DNA of 64,000 bases from JAPPFW01 sp965200835 (GCA_965200835.1 OZ241390.1:1612001-1676000), one strand, 5' to 3'; counted from the first letter of the stretch, positions 24,990 to 34,275 are shown. The notes: generated from the letters alone by a model not told the origin. Program-made: numbers and translations.

Positions 24990-26180
24990 GTGGCACAGCG
25001 GCGAACCAGGTTTACCAACGATCAGGCGGTGAGGGTCTTTCTTGGAGCGCAGGGGACCGCCGACCATCCGGCCGGGTAGATGCCCGCCACTTCGCTCGAG
25101 TAGTGCGCCGGGTGCGTCTGCTTCAGATCGACTCGGTCAACGTGCTGGCGCGGGCGCATTACCTGCCCGTGTTTGCCCGAGCCTCGGCCCATACCGGAGG
25201 CGGTCGCTGGATCGCTGGCTCTACGGAGGCCACATGTTCGAGTACTGGTGTCATGCCCAGTCCTACGCTCCCGTTTCTCTCCATCCGTAATGAGACCCCG
25301 GATGCGGGAGATGATCGACCACCCATGGAAGCGGGTGACCGACTTGCTGGAGAACCAGCCAGGGTATGTCAAGTCGGTCCTGGCCGAGATTGGTGAGCGT
25401 GGCCCGCTTCCGGCCCGCCTGCTGTCCGATCCCGGGGAGAAGACCGGCCCGTGGTGGGGGTACGGGAAGGGAAAGGTGGCTCTGGCCTGGCTGTTCTTCA
25501 GTGGCCAGGTGGCCGTCGCCAGCCGGGCCAACTTCGAGCGCTGGTACGACTTACCCGAGCGGGTGATTCCTCCCGGGGTGCTGGCGGCTCCGGATCCTTC
25601 CCCGGACGAGGCCGATCGGCAGATGGTGCTCCAGGGTGCGCGGGCGCTGGGAATCGGTACCGCGGCAGATCTGGCTGACTACTTCCGCCTGAAGGTAAAG
25701 CGGGCAGTCCGGGCCATCGAGCAGCTGGTGGCTAGCGGCGAGCTGCGCCAAGTCGAAGTAGCCGGATGGCCACACCCCGCCTACGTGCGCCAGGACCTGG
25801 TCATCCCGCGGATCCGTCGCGGCACCGCCCTCCTGTGCCCGTTCGATCCGCTGGTGTGGGACCGGAAGCGTACCGCCCGGGTGTTCGGATTCGACTACCG
25901 CATCGAGATCTATACCCCTAGAGCGGATCGGGTCTACGGTTATTACGTGCTCGCGTTCTTGATGGACGGAAAGCTGGTGGGCCGGGTGGATGCCAGAGCA
26001 GACCGCCGGGCCGGAGTGCTGTGCATACCCGCTTCCCACGCCGAGCCGGGGGTAGACCTGGCGGCGACTGGCCGATCCCTGGCGAACGAGTTACAAGCTA
26101 TGGCCGCATGGTTGGGACTCCAGGACATCGAGGTCAGGCCGCGCGGCAACCTGGCCGGCTCGGTCAGGGCGGCCCTGTGA
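24990..26180 (+). pseudogene. YcaQ-family (winged-helix DNA glycosylase-like) gene with three frameshifts
   Basis: A GTG at 24990 starts AQRRTRFTNDQAVRVFLGAQ (frame 0). The protein continues in frame 2 as VDARHFARVVRRVRLLQIDS, then in frame 1 as LGPYRRRSLDRWLYGGHMFEY, and returns to frame 0 from MRPRMREMIDHPWKR to the TGA at 26178-26180. Three single-base losses (near 25077, 25181 and 25288) explain this; restored, it is about 397 residues. LLQIDSVNVLARAHYLP and LCPFDPLVWDRKRTARVFGF are strong signatures of YcaQ/AlkX proteins, which unhook interstrand DNA crosslinks in Escherichia coli. The stop overlaps the following gene's start. Confidence 0.75.
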
Positions 26181-26824
26181 CCCCATTTCCCCCCGGCTCA
26201 GGACCCGATCCGGATCCGCCCGGACCGGAAGCCACCAAGCAGGAGTGGCGCCGGTGGGCCAGGATCAAGCGACCGAGGTGCGTGCCCGAGGCGGTGAGCG
26301 CGGCGGTGACGGCTGGCCTGGCTACCTGGCTGGCCGAACCCGGCACTCCGAGAGGTGTAGTGGTGCTCTACCTCCCCCTTCCCGACGAGGTGGATGTGAC
26401 CCATCTCATGGTCGGTGCCGAGCGCCGGTTCGCGGTCACGCGGACTCCCTCGGAGGGCAGCCTGACCCTTCACCCGGCAGGAGCACCTCGTGAGCGGCAC
26501 CGCTACGGCTTCGAACAACCGGTGGCCGGCGCGCCGCAGACCGATCCGGATGAGGTAGGGGTGGTGCTGGTACCGGGACTGGTGTTCGACCGCGCCGGAG
26601 GGAGGCTGGGTAGGGGAGGTGGCTACTACGATCGTTTCCTGTTGACCGTTCCTCGCGATGCGGCGCGGGTGGGTATCGTCCCCCAGGCACTGGTGGTCGA
26701 GGCGGTTCCTATGGATGCCCACGATGTGCCCATGACCCATCTGGCCGCCGAGTCAGGAGTCAGCGCCACTCCGCTCCAGCGAAAAAGGGATACTGACCGG
26801 GCCTATAGAGCCGTCGATCCCTAG
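26177..26824 (+). CDS. 5-formyltetrahydrofolate cyclo-ligase
   Basis: 215 residues. It converts 5-formyl-THF to methenyl-THF with ATP, rescuing folate from a storage form. The signature GLVFDRAGGRLGRGGGYYDR is complete, with KQEWRRWARIKR near the N terminus and the ATP-binding LPLPDEVDVTHLM region. GTG at 26177 overlaps the YcaQ-like stop (GTGA), which decides the start; the frame is open upstream inside the previous gene. The DtxR-like gene follows 13 bases after its stop. Confidence 0.9.
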   Translation: MTPFPPGSGPDPDPPGPEATKQEWRRWARIKRPRCVPEAVSAAVTAGLATWLAEPGTPRGVVVLYLPLPDEVDVTHLMVGAERRFAVTRTPSEGSLTLHPAGAPRERHRYGFEQPVAGAPQTDPDEVGVVLVPGLVFDRAGGRLGRGGGYYDRFLLTVPRDAARVGIVPQALVVEAVPMDAHDVPMTHLAAESGVSATPLQRKRDTDRAYRAVDP

Positions 26825-26837
26825 CTACCATGGCCGC

Positions 26838-27497
26838 ATGTCAGATTCCGGCTATTCGGTGCGTTTCCGCGAGTACGCCGAAGCCATCTGGGAGCTCGAG
26901 GAAGCTGGCATCCCGGTTCTCCAGGTTCGCATCGCCCGCTGGTTGGGAGTGAGCCCGGCCAGTGTCTCCGAGATGATCCGACGCATGCAGGCCGAGGGCC
27001 TGGTAACCATCGGCGACCAGGTCGCTCTTACCGAGGAAGGTCGCCATCTGGCCGCGGTAGTGGTCCGGCGGCATCGTCTCGCCGAGCGATTCCTATCGGA
27101 GGTGCTGAAGCTCCCCTGGGCCAAGGTTCACGAGGAGGCCGAGGTCTGGGAGACCATGATCTCTGATGACGTCGAGAAAGCCATGTGGGAGGTGATGGAC
27201 GATCCCAAGACCTGCCCGCACGGCAACCCCATCCCGGGTGCCGGATACCAGCCGCCCGAGATGAAGCCGATGTCCGACATGCAAGCAGGGGAGCTGTTGC
27301 GCCTGGAGCGGATATCGGAGGAACTGGAGCTGGACGCTCGCATGATGCGCTTTCTCGACGAGAACGACATCCGGCCCGACTCACCCATCCGCATGGTCCA
27401 GAAGGACCCCTATGGTGCCTTGACCGTGGAGGTGTTCGGTCGCCAGGTGGGTATCGGCACCTTTGCCTCCGAGCGCCTCTTCGTCTCGGTCGAGTAG
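26838..27497 (+). CDS. DtxR/IdeR-family metal-dependent regulator
   Basis: 219 residues. The N-terminal winged helix (EYAEAIWELEEAGIPVLQVRIARWLGVSPASVSEMIRRM) is followed by the metal-binding dimer domain (AEVWETMISDDVEKAMWEVM, CPHGNPIPG with the primary metal ligands) and a C-terminal SH3-like domain (SPIRMVQKDPYGALTVEVFG ... IGTFASERLFV). Such proteins repress iron or manganese genes when loaded with Fe2+ or Mn2+. No obvious target lies next to it. The ATG at 26838 follows the cyclo-ligase gene closely. Confidence 0.9.
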   Translation: MSDSGYSVRFREYAEAIWELEEAGIPVLQVRIARWLGVSPASVSEMIRRMQAEGLVTIGDQVALTEEGRHLAAVVVRRHRLAERFLSEVLKLPWAKVHEEAEVWETMISDDVEKAMWEVMDDPKTCPHGNPIPGAGYQPPEMKPMSDMQAGELLRLERISEELELDARMMRFLDENDIRPDSPIRMVQKDPYGALTVEVFGRQVGIGTFASERLFVSVE

Positions 27498-27629
27498 GGT
27501 CCTGCAGCGGATTCCCTAAGGTTGGCGCTCGACCGGAGCGGGAATCCCTTGGTAGAGGCAGTCGAACGGTGATGGTCTATGTCTTGTTTGGGCAAATGCC
27601 GGTTGCCGGTGTGAGCGGAGTCCATTGGA

Positions 27630-28163
27630 ATGCCTGAGCGGCCGGACCTTCCCGAGCCGTTCGACCGGAGCCTGTCCCGGCGCATGGAAGGACAGGCTCG
27701 CCGGGAGTTCGAGGCAGCCGAGTCAGAAGCGGCCCTGCTGGCGGCCCGCCGGAGCCGCTTGGCCGACGTGGCATGGGCGGCTGCCCAAGCCGGGAGTCGC
27801 GTAACCATCCGGGTGGGACGCCGCCAGGTGACCGGAACCCCCACCTTCGCCCGCAACGACCTGATGAGCCTCGAGACCCCGAACGGCCGGGTCGACGTCT
27901 GTCTGCCCAACATCGACGCGTTGTCCGTCACTCCCACCCGCACCGAAGGCAAGCCGATCCGCCCCGAGGTAGATACGTTCGTGGCCCGAGCCGCCATGCT
28001 CCAGCTGACGACCGAACGGTTGGAGGTCGTCTGCCGCGGTGGGGAGGCTAGCTTCGAAGGCACGGTTGCCTACGTAGCTCGCGACCACCTAGCCCTAGCC
28101 ACGTTCCGAGGCCAGATCCTGGTGGCGCTCGAAGCCGTTGCCTACTTCCTGCTCCGTCCCTAG
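27630..28163 (+). CDS. Hypothetical protein with duplicated beta-barrel-like halves
   Basis: 177 residues, not recognised. After a charged helical N terminus, two stretches follow the same pattern. Residues about 55-95 read RVTIRVGRRQVTGTPTFARN, DLMSLETPNGRVDVCLPNID; residues about 130-170 read LEVVCRGGEASFEGTVAYVA, RDHLALATFRGQILVALEAV. Each fits a small five-strand SH3/Sm-like barrel (basic-G-V-x-G ... D-x-L-x-L-x-T-x-x-G-x-V), so the protein may have arisen by duplication. It lies about 300 bases ahead of the Tad operon on the same strand, but a link is uncertain. Confidence 0.65.
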   Translation: MPERPDLPEPFDRSLSRRMEGQARREFEAAESEAALLAARRSRLADVAWAAAQAGSRVTIRVGRRQVTGTPTFARNDLMSLETPNGRVDVCLPNIDALSVTPTRTEGKPIRPEVDTFVARAAMLQLTTERLEVVCRGGEASFEGTVAYVARDHLALATFRGQILVALEAVAYFLLRP

Positions 28164-28466
28164 GGGCACCGTCCCGCCTGTAGCTGCCGCCTAGCCCCCC
28201 TGGGCACCGATCGGGCCCGCTCCAGCGCTGGCCGCCCGGCTTCCTCCGGATGTCTCCGAAGCTTCTCTCCCGGCCCGCTTGAAGTTCTCCGTTCCAGCCC
28301 ACCCGTGCTCCGATCCATCTGATTGCACTACCACAGTTGCACAAGGTTAGAGATCGAGAAAATAGACAACGCCTCTCAGGCAGATGGATCGCCGGTGTCT
28401 TATATATTCAGGGATGACCGATGGATAACCGAGGATTAGCAAGATGATGGAAGGACACGGACCGAG
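28164..28466. other. Intergenic stretch upstream of the Tad operon
   Basis: About 300 bases. The left half is GC-rich without structure that I can defend; the right half turns AT-rich (TATATT at 28403-28408) and probably holds the Tad operon promoter, though no good -35 is spaced from it. No gene is seen. Confidence 0.45.
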
Positions 28467-29171
28467 GTGGTAGATCTACCAGGTTCAGCAGCCCACAGCG
28501 GGAGGTCGTGGAGGAGAAGCCTCTTCAGCCGCCTGTCGTTCGGGCATGCCATGATGATCGCTGCCGGGCTTCTGGCATTCATGCTGAACGTGCTCATCCT
28601 GCGCAATCAGGGTGAGATGGTGGAGATATCGGTTGCGACCCAGCCGATCGCCTCGGGCAGCCGGCTTCGGGCGGAGGACATCGGATACCTGTTCGCCGAC
28701 GCAGGAGGACCGCTGGCCGATCGGGTCCTGACGCGGGACACCATCGAAAGGTTCATCGGCCACGTCGTCGTCCATCGCATCGAATCGGGTGATCCCCTGA
28801 TGGCCAATGATCTGAAGTCCCCGGCGGACTCCCACTCGGCGAGGGCGATGAGCATTCCGATCAGCGCCGATCATGCCGTCGGGGCCGCTCTGCACGCCGG
28901 TGATCGGATAGACGTGATCTCGGTGGACGACGGCGCGAGCTGGTTCGTGGCCACGGACATCGAAATACTCGCCGTAGCCGTCGATCGCAGCAGATCCTCG
29001 TCCGCTCGTCTCGGGATAACGGTGGCGGTGAGCGCGGAAGAAGCCCTGGCGATCACCGCTGCGCTCGATCGAGGGGCCGTGCATCTGGTGAGGTCGACCG
29101 GCGCTGCCCCGATAGATGTTGCCACTGCCCAGCAGGTGCCGCCTCTCCCGATGTGGGATGCCGGATCGTGA
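28467..29171 (+). CDS. CpaB/RcpC-like Flp pilus assembly protein (SAF domain)
   Basis: 234 residues. One transmembrane helix (MMIAAGLLAFMLNVLIL) leads into a SAF domain (EISVATQPIASGSRLRAEDI ... RIESGDPLMANDL) and a second beta domain with ARAMSIPISADHAVGAALHAGDRIDV. CpaB proteins sit at the base of Tad pili and may bind peptidoglycan. GTG start at 28467. The stop overlaps the next gene (TGATG), making it the first gene of the compact Tad operon. Confidence 0.82.
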   Translation: MVDLPGSAAHSGRSWRRSLFSRLSFGHAMMIAAGLLAFMLNVLILRNQGEMVEISVATQPIASGSRLRAEDIGYLFADAGGPLADRVLTRDTIERFIGHVVVHRIESGDPLMANDLKSPADSHSARAMSIPISADHAVGAALHAGDRIDVISVDDGASWFVATDIEILAVAVDRSRSSSARLGITVAVSAEEALAITAALDRGAVHLVRSTGAAPIDVATAQQVPPLPMWDAGS

Positions 29172-30331
29172 TGGGACCGGAAGCAGTCATCGCCATCGCC
29201 GGGTCGCAGCGGGCCTGGGCGGCTGAGCTGGTCAGCTTCCTGACCGACTTCGGGGGCGCCCGCCTCAAAGGGACGGTCCTGACTGCCCGGGAGGCCCTGG
29301 AACCGGGTTACGAAGTGCTGATCATCGACGACATCACCAGCTATCTCAGTCCCCGTGTGGTCGAGAGGGTAAGGGAGATCGGCGGGAAGGTGGTGGGCAT
29401 CTACGACCCGGAAGCGGGGGAGCGCGGTCGCGAACGGCTCAATGAGCTAGGTGTGGACGCGGTATTGCCGGCGAGCGCCGATCCCGAAGTGATTCTCGAG
29501 ACCATCACCGCCCTCGGGCCGGGACGGCCGGAGCGGGTCCGAGCCCCCGCCTTCGGGTCCATCGAGGAGGCGCCGAGCGCCTCGATCACCGTGATCGCCG
29601 GAGGGGACCTGGCGGGTGACATCGCCATCGCGCTGGCGGGTGTCCTGCAGGCGAGCAAACGCTCGACCCTGCTGGTGGAAGCGGACACGGTGACGCCCAT
29701 GCTGGCGCAGCGGCTGTCGATGCCGATCGTCCCGAACCTGCTCACCGCTCTCGATGCCCACGTCCAGCTGCGCGGAAGCATCCAGGACTCCTTCCTGGCA
29801 GGACCATACGGGATCACGCTCCTGACCGGAATTCCCGAGGCATCGGAATGGCGGACGGTGCGGGCGGACGAGGTAATGGATCTGGTGGGAGCAACCGCGG
29901 AGTGGTTCGACGAGGTGATCTTGAAAGTCTCTCCGTGGGTGGAGGACCTGTCCGGACTGGGCGGCCGCGAGGGGAGGTTAGAAGTGAATCGGTCGGTGGT
30001 AGGGCTGGCTACCGATCTGGTCTACGTAGCCGACCCCACCCCGACCGGACTGTCGAGGTTGCTGTCCTGGATCGCCGACGCACGCCCCGTGACCTCCGCT
30101 CGGATCCACATCGCCTTCGGAGGAGCTGCCACCACCTCCTTCCAGCGCGGGGAACTGAGCGATGAGCTGACCCGGTGCTTCCTGCCGTCCTCGATCACCT
30201 GGCTTCCACTCGACCAGGGTCGGGAGCGGGCGGTCTGGAACGGGACCGCCATTCCCAGGGGACCCTTCCTCAAGACTGTGGAGAGGCTGGGCGGCGCCAT
30301 CCTGAACGGACACTCGGAGGGATCCTCGTGA
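29171..30331 (+). CDS. TadZ/CpaE-like pilus localisation ATPase (degenerate)
   Basis: 386 residues. A receiver-like N-terminal domain (YEVLIIDDITSYLSPRVVERV) is followed by a ParA/MinD-type fold (ASITVIAGGDLAGDIAIALAG ... TLLVEADTVTPMLAQRLSM). The Walker A lysine motif is not intact (GGDLAGD instead of GGxGKT), as in many TadZ/CpaE proteins that position the pilus machine without strong ATPase activity. The ATG at 29171 overlaps the CpaB stop. Position before TadA supports the assignment more than overall similarity does. Confidence 0.7.
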   Translation: MGPEAVIAIAGSQRAWAAELVSFLTDFGGARLKGTVLTAREALEPGYEVLIIDDITSYLSPRVVERVREIGGKVVGIYDPEAGERGRERLNELGVDAVLPASADPEVILETITALGPGRPERVRAPAFGSIEEAPSASITVIAGGDLAGDIAIALAGVLQASKRSTLLVEADTVTPMLAQRLSMPIVPNLLTALDAHVQLRGSIQDSFLAGPYGITLLTGIPEASEWRTVRADEVMDLVGATAEWFDEVILKVSPWVEDLSGLGGREGRLEVNRSVVGLATDLVYVADPTPTGLSRLLSWIADARPVTSARIHIAFGGAATTSFQRGELSDELTRCFLPSSITWLPLDQGRERAVWNGTAIPRGPFLKTVERLGGAILNGHSEGSS

Positions 30332-31614
30332 GTGCCCGCGCCTACGACACCCTCCGCCGTCGGGCGGCGGAACGGATCGGCGAGCTCGACCTGGATCCCC
30401 TGAAGGACCGCGATGGGGTCCGCTCCGAGGTGAACCGGCTGGTAACTGCCTACCAGAAGCGTGCCTATGCCGGTAACGGGGTCCGGCCCTTCCGAGACCC
30501 GGCCGAGCTGTCCGCCCGACTGATCGACTCGCTGGTTGGCTACGGACCTCTGACCCCGATCATCGACCGCCATGACATTGAGGAGATCTTCATAGAGGGA
30601 GAAAGGATTACCTTCATCGACGCCACGGGGCGGCTCCAGGCTCTCGATACTCCCACCTCCGAGGAGGAGAACCGCCAGATCGTGGCGCGCATCCTGGCAG
30701 GGACCAACCGTCGGCTCGACACCTCCAATCCCATCGAGCAGGCTCGGGTGCTGGGTGGCCGGGCCCGCCTCACTGCCGTGATTCCCCCGGTTGCCGACCG
30801 CCTCTCTGTCACGATCCGCAAGTACACGGTCAAGAACTACGACATGGGTTTCCTGGTCGACCGGGAGGTGCTGTCGCCCCAGGCTGCCGCCTTCCTATGG
30901 GCCGCGGCCCAGGCGAACACCACCATCCTTTTCAGCGGACCACCCGGAGCGGGCAAGACCACCCTGATGAGCGCCTTCCTGCGCGATGTTCCGGCGGATC
31001 GGTGTGTCAGAGCCTGCGAAGAGGTGCGGGAGCTCGACATCCCGCTGATGCACGGAAGTTTCTACGAGGCCAGCCCGCCGACCCTGGAGGGTCTCCGCCG
31101 CTACACGTTGAGAGACCTGGTGAAGGTGGTACTGGCCCAGCGTCCCGACTTGATCTGCATCGGCGAGGTCCGGGGAGCGGAGGCGTTCGAGCTGACCCGG
31201 GCGGTGAACGCCGGATGCGGCTTCGCCTGCACCATCCATGCCGACTCGGCCCGCGGGGCACTGGTGGCCCTGGTCAATGCGGCATTGATGGCGGGCGAGA
31301 ACGTGACCGAGGCCATCCTGACACGGGTTTTCAGATCCGCCATCGACTTCGTGGTCCATCTGCGGCGCGATCAGTCCAGTACCAGGAGCGGCGGGATCAG
31401 GAGGCGAGTGGTCGAGATCGTGGCGGTCGACCCGGCCCGGGCCACTCGGGAGTTCGGCACTGTCACGCTCTTCCACCGGGAGGACCTTGGGCGACCCCTG
31501 GTCTGGACCGGTTCCCTGCCTTCGGCAGGAATGGTCCGCCGCTTCCAATGGTCGCTTCCCGAAGGCGTGACCATCGAGGGGATCCTCTCCGGTGAGTGGC
31601 GGGCCGGATCGTGA
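30328..31614 (+). CDS. tadA: TadA/CpaF-family secretion ATPase
   Basis: 428 residues, the hexameric motor of the Tad (Flp) pilus. LVGYGPLTPIIDRHDIEEIFI, Walker A FSGPPGAGKTTLM, the Asp box region and Walker B-like LICIGEVRGAEAFELTRAV with TIHADSARGAL (His box) are clear. GTG at 30328 overlaps the TadZ-like stop (GTGA); the frame is open far upstream but inside the previous gene. It drives the two membrane-platform proteins that follow. Confidence 0.93.
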   Translation: MSARAYDTLRRRAAERIGELDLDPLKDRDGVRSEVNRLVTAYQKRAYAGNGVRPFRDPAELSARLIDSLVGYGPLTPIIDRHDIEEIFIEGERITFIDATGRLQALDTPTSEEENRQIVARILAGTNRRLDTSNPIEQARVLGGRARLTAVIPPVADRLSVTIRKYTVKNYDMGFLVDREVLSPQAAAFLWAAAQANTTILFSGPPGAGKTTLMSAFLRDVPADRCVRACEEVRELDIPLMHGSFYEASPPTLEGLRRYTLRDLVKVVLAQRPDLICIGEVRGAEAFELTRAVNAGCGFACTIHADSARGALVALVNAALMAGENVTEAILTRVFRSAIDFVVHLRRDQSSTRSGGIRRRVVEIVAVDPARATREFGTVTLFHREDLGRPLVWTGSLPSAGMVRRFQWSLPEGVTIEGILSGEWRAGS

Positions 31615-32513
31615 CCCTCCTGGCCTCCTTGCTGGCTGCGGTGGCCGCGTATGCAGCCGCCGGTCTCATGACCGGCAATCCCGTGCAATGGCCGTCCCGA
31701 AAGCCGCGGCCGAGGAGCGAGGTCTCCGATCGCCAGCTGTGGCTGATCCAGGCCGGAAGCCGGCTGACTACCGGACAGTTCATCGCCCGATCGGCCGGGC
31801 TGGGTTTGCTTGCCCTGATCCTGGGCACGATGGTTACCGGAACCTGGTGGCTGGCCATCATGCCGGCCGTCGGAGCTGCTCTCCTGATGCCTATCCATTA
31901 CGGCAGGCGGCGCAACCAGCGGCTCCGGGAGCTCCGCCAAGCCTGGCCGGATGCCCTGCGCGACCTGCTGGCTTCGGTCGCAGCGGGTGCCACCCTGGTC
32001 ATTGCCCTGCACGATCTGGCCGAGCGCGGTCCTCTTCCCCTTCGAGCGGTCTTCGGACGTTTCCGTTCGGTCGCCAGGATGGTCGGCGTGGTCCCGGCCC
32101 TCGAGATGGTCAAGGAGGAGCTGGGCGATCCCACCTCCGACCGGGTTCTCGAGGTGCTGGTGCTCGCCTACCAGCATGGCGGTGGACTGGTCACCGAGGT
32201 GTTGCGCGATCTGGCCGGGGAGATAACCGAAGACCTCAGGCTGGATGCCGAGATCCGGTCCTATGGTACGGAGCAGCGGATCGAGAGCAGGGTGGTGGTC
32301 GTCATCCCCTGGTTGCTGCTCCTCTTTCTGACCGCCACCGCGCAGCAGTACCGCATCTACTACCAGTCGGCCGACGGGCTGGTGGTGGTGGGAGTTGCCA
32401 TCGTCTGGTCACTGGTGGGCTTGTGGCTGATGAAGCGCATCGGTCGGCCGGTCACCGAGAAACGGGTGCTGTCCCGGACCACAACAGGTGGCGAGCCGGG
32501 AGGAGCCGGATGA
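31611..32513 (+). CDS. tadB: TadB-like type II/IV secretion platform protein
   Basis: About 300 residues. Two N-terminal membrane segments, then a T2SF/GspF domain (QAWPDALRDLLASVAAGATL ... LGDPTSDRVLEVLVLAYQHGG), then two C-terminal segments (VVVVIPWLLLLFLTATAQQ; VVVGVAIVWSLVGLWLM). This is the TadB layout. GTG at 31611 overlaps the TadA stop in the same way as the other junctions; GTG at 31596 is an alternative five codons longer. Confidence 0.88.
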   Translation: MTLLASLLAAVAAYAAAGLMTGNPVQWPSRKPRPRSEVSDRQLWLIQAGSRLTTGQFIARSAGLGLLALILGTMVTGTWWLAIMPAVGAALLMPIHYGRRRNQRLRELRQAWPDALRDLLASVAAGATLVIALHDLAERGPLPLRAVFGRFRSVARMVGVVPALEMVKEELGDPTSDRVLEVLVLAYQHGGGLVTEVLRDLAGEITEDLRLDAEIRSYGTEQRIESRVVVVIPWLLLLFLTATAQQYRIYYQSADGLVVVGVAIVWSLVGLWLMKRIGRPVTEKRVLSRTTTGGEPGGAG

Positions 32514-33451
32514 ACAGCGGGCTGGCTATTGCGGCGGTGGCGGCATCGGTCATTTTCGCGGTGGCTGGATCCGCCCTTCTGGTTCACCCCCCACGCCGCT
32601 TGGGACCGAGGGTCCGCCCCTACCGCGCCGGGGCTCGAGTCGACCCGGGTGTGGGCCGTGGGTTTTCCGGCCCGCTGCCTACCGAGGTATTCGAGGACCG
32701 GGACGAGCACCCCTCCCGTATCTCCTCCCTTCCGGATGCCCTGGACCGCCTGCTCGCCTTCATGGACGAGGACCGGCTGGCTCTACGGATTCGCCAAGCA
32801 GGTCTGTACGCAGGAGTGGAGGAGGCGCAGCGGCCGCAGGTATACCGGATGGGCGCCCTGGGCCGGATGGTTCTGTTCGGATCGGGCTTGAGTGCCCTGG
32901 CCATATTCGTGGGTAGCGGGACCGGGCTGGTGCTGGTCTTCGGGCTGGTAGGGCTGCTGCTCGGAGGTTTCCTCGCCCGATCCCGGCTGAACGAAGCGGT
33001 TAAGCGACGCCGGGAGTCCATCCGGGCGGAGCTATACACCATCAACCAGCTCGTGGCTTTGTACACGAAGGTGGGTGGCGCGGCACGGGAGTCGCTCCAA
33101 TACGTGGTGGACCGCGCCCGGGGAGTGGCGATCGATGAGCTGGCCGAGGTGCTGCTCCTCCACGAGCGGGGCTGGTCACTGAGGGAGGCGTTGGAGCGGG
33201 CCGAGAGGTTCACTCCCGAGCCCGAGGCGGCCCGCACTTACCGCTTGGTGGCGACCTCTCAGGAACAGGGCTCCGATCTCGCCGAGGCACTGCTCGCACT
33301 GTCCAGAGATCTGAGAGCGGAACGGCGTGACGAACTGCGACGCCTGGCTGCCAGACGGCGGATCCTGATGGTGATCCCGGTGGTGGTTGTCCTGGCGCCC
33401 ATAACCATGCTGTTCATGGCTGCTCCGATTCCGTCGATCATCTTCGGATAG
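32510..33451 (+). CDS. tadC: TadC-like secretion platform protein
   Basis: 313 residues. It pairs with TadB as the inner-membrane platform. An N-terminal membrane segment (IAAVAASVIFAVAGSALLV), two central ones (LGRMVLFGSGLSALAIFVGSG; LVLVFGLVGLLLGG), a T2SF domain (INQLVALYTKVGGAARESLQ ... TYRLVATSQEQGSDLAEAL) and a last segment (IPVVVVLAPITMLFMA) are visible. The ATG overlaps the TadB stop (ATGA). The small pilin-like gene follows 82 bases later. Confidence 0.86.
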   Translation: MNSGLAIAAVAASVIFAVAGSALLVHPPRRLGPRVRPYRAGARVDPGVGRGFSGPLPTEVFEDRDEHPSRISSLPDALDRLLAFMDEDRLALRIRQAGLYAGVEEAQRPQVYRMGALGRMVLFGSGLSALAIFVGSGTGLVLVFGLVGLLLGGFLARSRLNEAVKRRRESIRAELYTINQLVALYTKVGGAARESLQYVVDRARGVAIDELAEVLLLHERGWSLREALERAERFTPEPEAARTYRLVATSQEQGSDLAEALLALSRDLRAERRDELRRLAARRRILMVIPVVVVLAPITMLFMAAPIPSIIFG

Positions 33452-33533
33452 ATGGGCGGAGACGATGCGCGCCAACTTCCTGAGGCCCCCGTACGTGATC
33501 CAAAAGACGAGTCCGTCACAGAAAGGAGAGCGG

Positions 33534-33740
33534 GTGTTAGACAAGATCGGAGGTAAGAGACACATGCGATTCGTGCGAAGGTGTTACTCACGTCTTCTGG
33601 AGGAATGCGGCGCGGCGGAGACTTCTACGATCCTGGCATGGATCGTGGTAGGTGTGCTGGTGGTGTTCGCCCTCCGGGCCGGACTGCAGGCCGCCGGTAA
33701 TGATGTGATCGATTGGATCAGGGACCAGTTCGATCCGTGA
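33534..33740 (+). CDS. Small Flp-pilin-like protein
   Basis: 68 residues. A basic leader (KIGGKRHMRFVRRCYSRLL) is followed by ECGAAETSTILAWIVVGVLV and a hydrophobic helix, then a short polar tail ending DWIRDQFDP. The glycine before AAETS with a Glu three residues on resembles a prepilin processing site, though Flp pilins usually have Glu at +5. GTG at 33534 has an excellent AAGGAG five to six bases upstream; ATG 33564 with GGAGGT is a second good start. Likely the major subunit or a pseudopilin of this Tad system. Confidence 0.7.
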   Translation: MLDKIGGKRHMRFVRRCYSRLLEECGAAETSTILAWIVVGVLVVFALRAGLQAAGNDVIDWIRDQFDP

Positions 33741-33813
33741 TCGTCGTGGTAGGCCACCGGCGTAACGGTCGGGTTGAGGACCGTAGCCGGTTGAAGTACA
33801 CAGGAGCAGAGTC

Positions 33814-34020
33814 TTGAACGACTTCTACCGGTATCCGCCGGTTCTCGACTTGCCCGGGGTGGCCGACCTGCTCGGGTTGTCCATCGAGGAAACCCGTCGA
33901 CTGAGCGGCGAGGGTTGGATCGACGGGGTGCAGGTGGATGGCCGTCTGCTGTTCCACCGTGACCGGATCATCGATTGGCTCCGGTCGCGGAGGGTGGTAC
34001 CTCCCGACATCGAGAGCTGA
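33814..34020 (+). CDS. Small helix-turn-helix protein (excisionase/MerR-like)
   Basis: 68 residues: LDLPGVADLLGLSIEETRRLSGEGWIDG resembles the first helix-turn-helix of MerR or excisionase-type domains, followed by a wing-like VQVDGRLLFHRDRIIDWLRSRR. TTG at 33814 is preceded by AGGAG. Its place between the Tad pilin gene and ruvC suggests either a local regulator of pilus genes or an unrelated small DNA-binding protein; no integrase or phage genes are nearby. Confidence 0.65.
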   Translation: MNDFYRYPPVLDLPGVADLLGLSIEETRRLSGEGWIDGVQVDGRLLFHRDRIIDWLRSRRVVPPDIES

Positions 34021-34275
34021 TGTCCCTGCGGGAGCGGTGGCCAAGGGATAAGCAGTGAGCAGGCGTCTACCACCAAGCAGGAGAACAAGTGTCCGGGTGG
34101 CGGTCGCTATCGGAGCCGTGAGGCCCGGGGCTTCCGTCACCCGGACACTTCCTTCTCCGATGGCTGGGTATTCCGTCACGGCAGCCCAGATGGAGCCAAG
34201 CGCCCATAAGGGTCTCCGATCCGACGGTCCGGAGGCCAAAGCCTCGGGCCTACCCTCGGGCGGTCTACACTCATA

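Noticed and set aside
33814..34020. Excisionase of an integrated element
   Set aside because: The small helix-turn-helix protein resembles excisionases, but no integrase, attachment-site repeats or phage genes are in reach.
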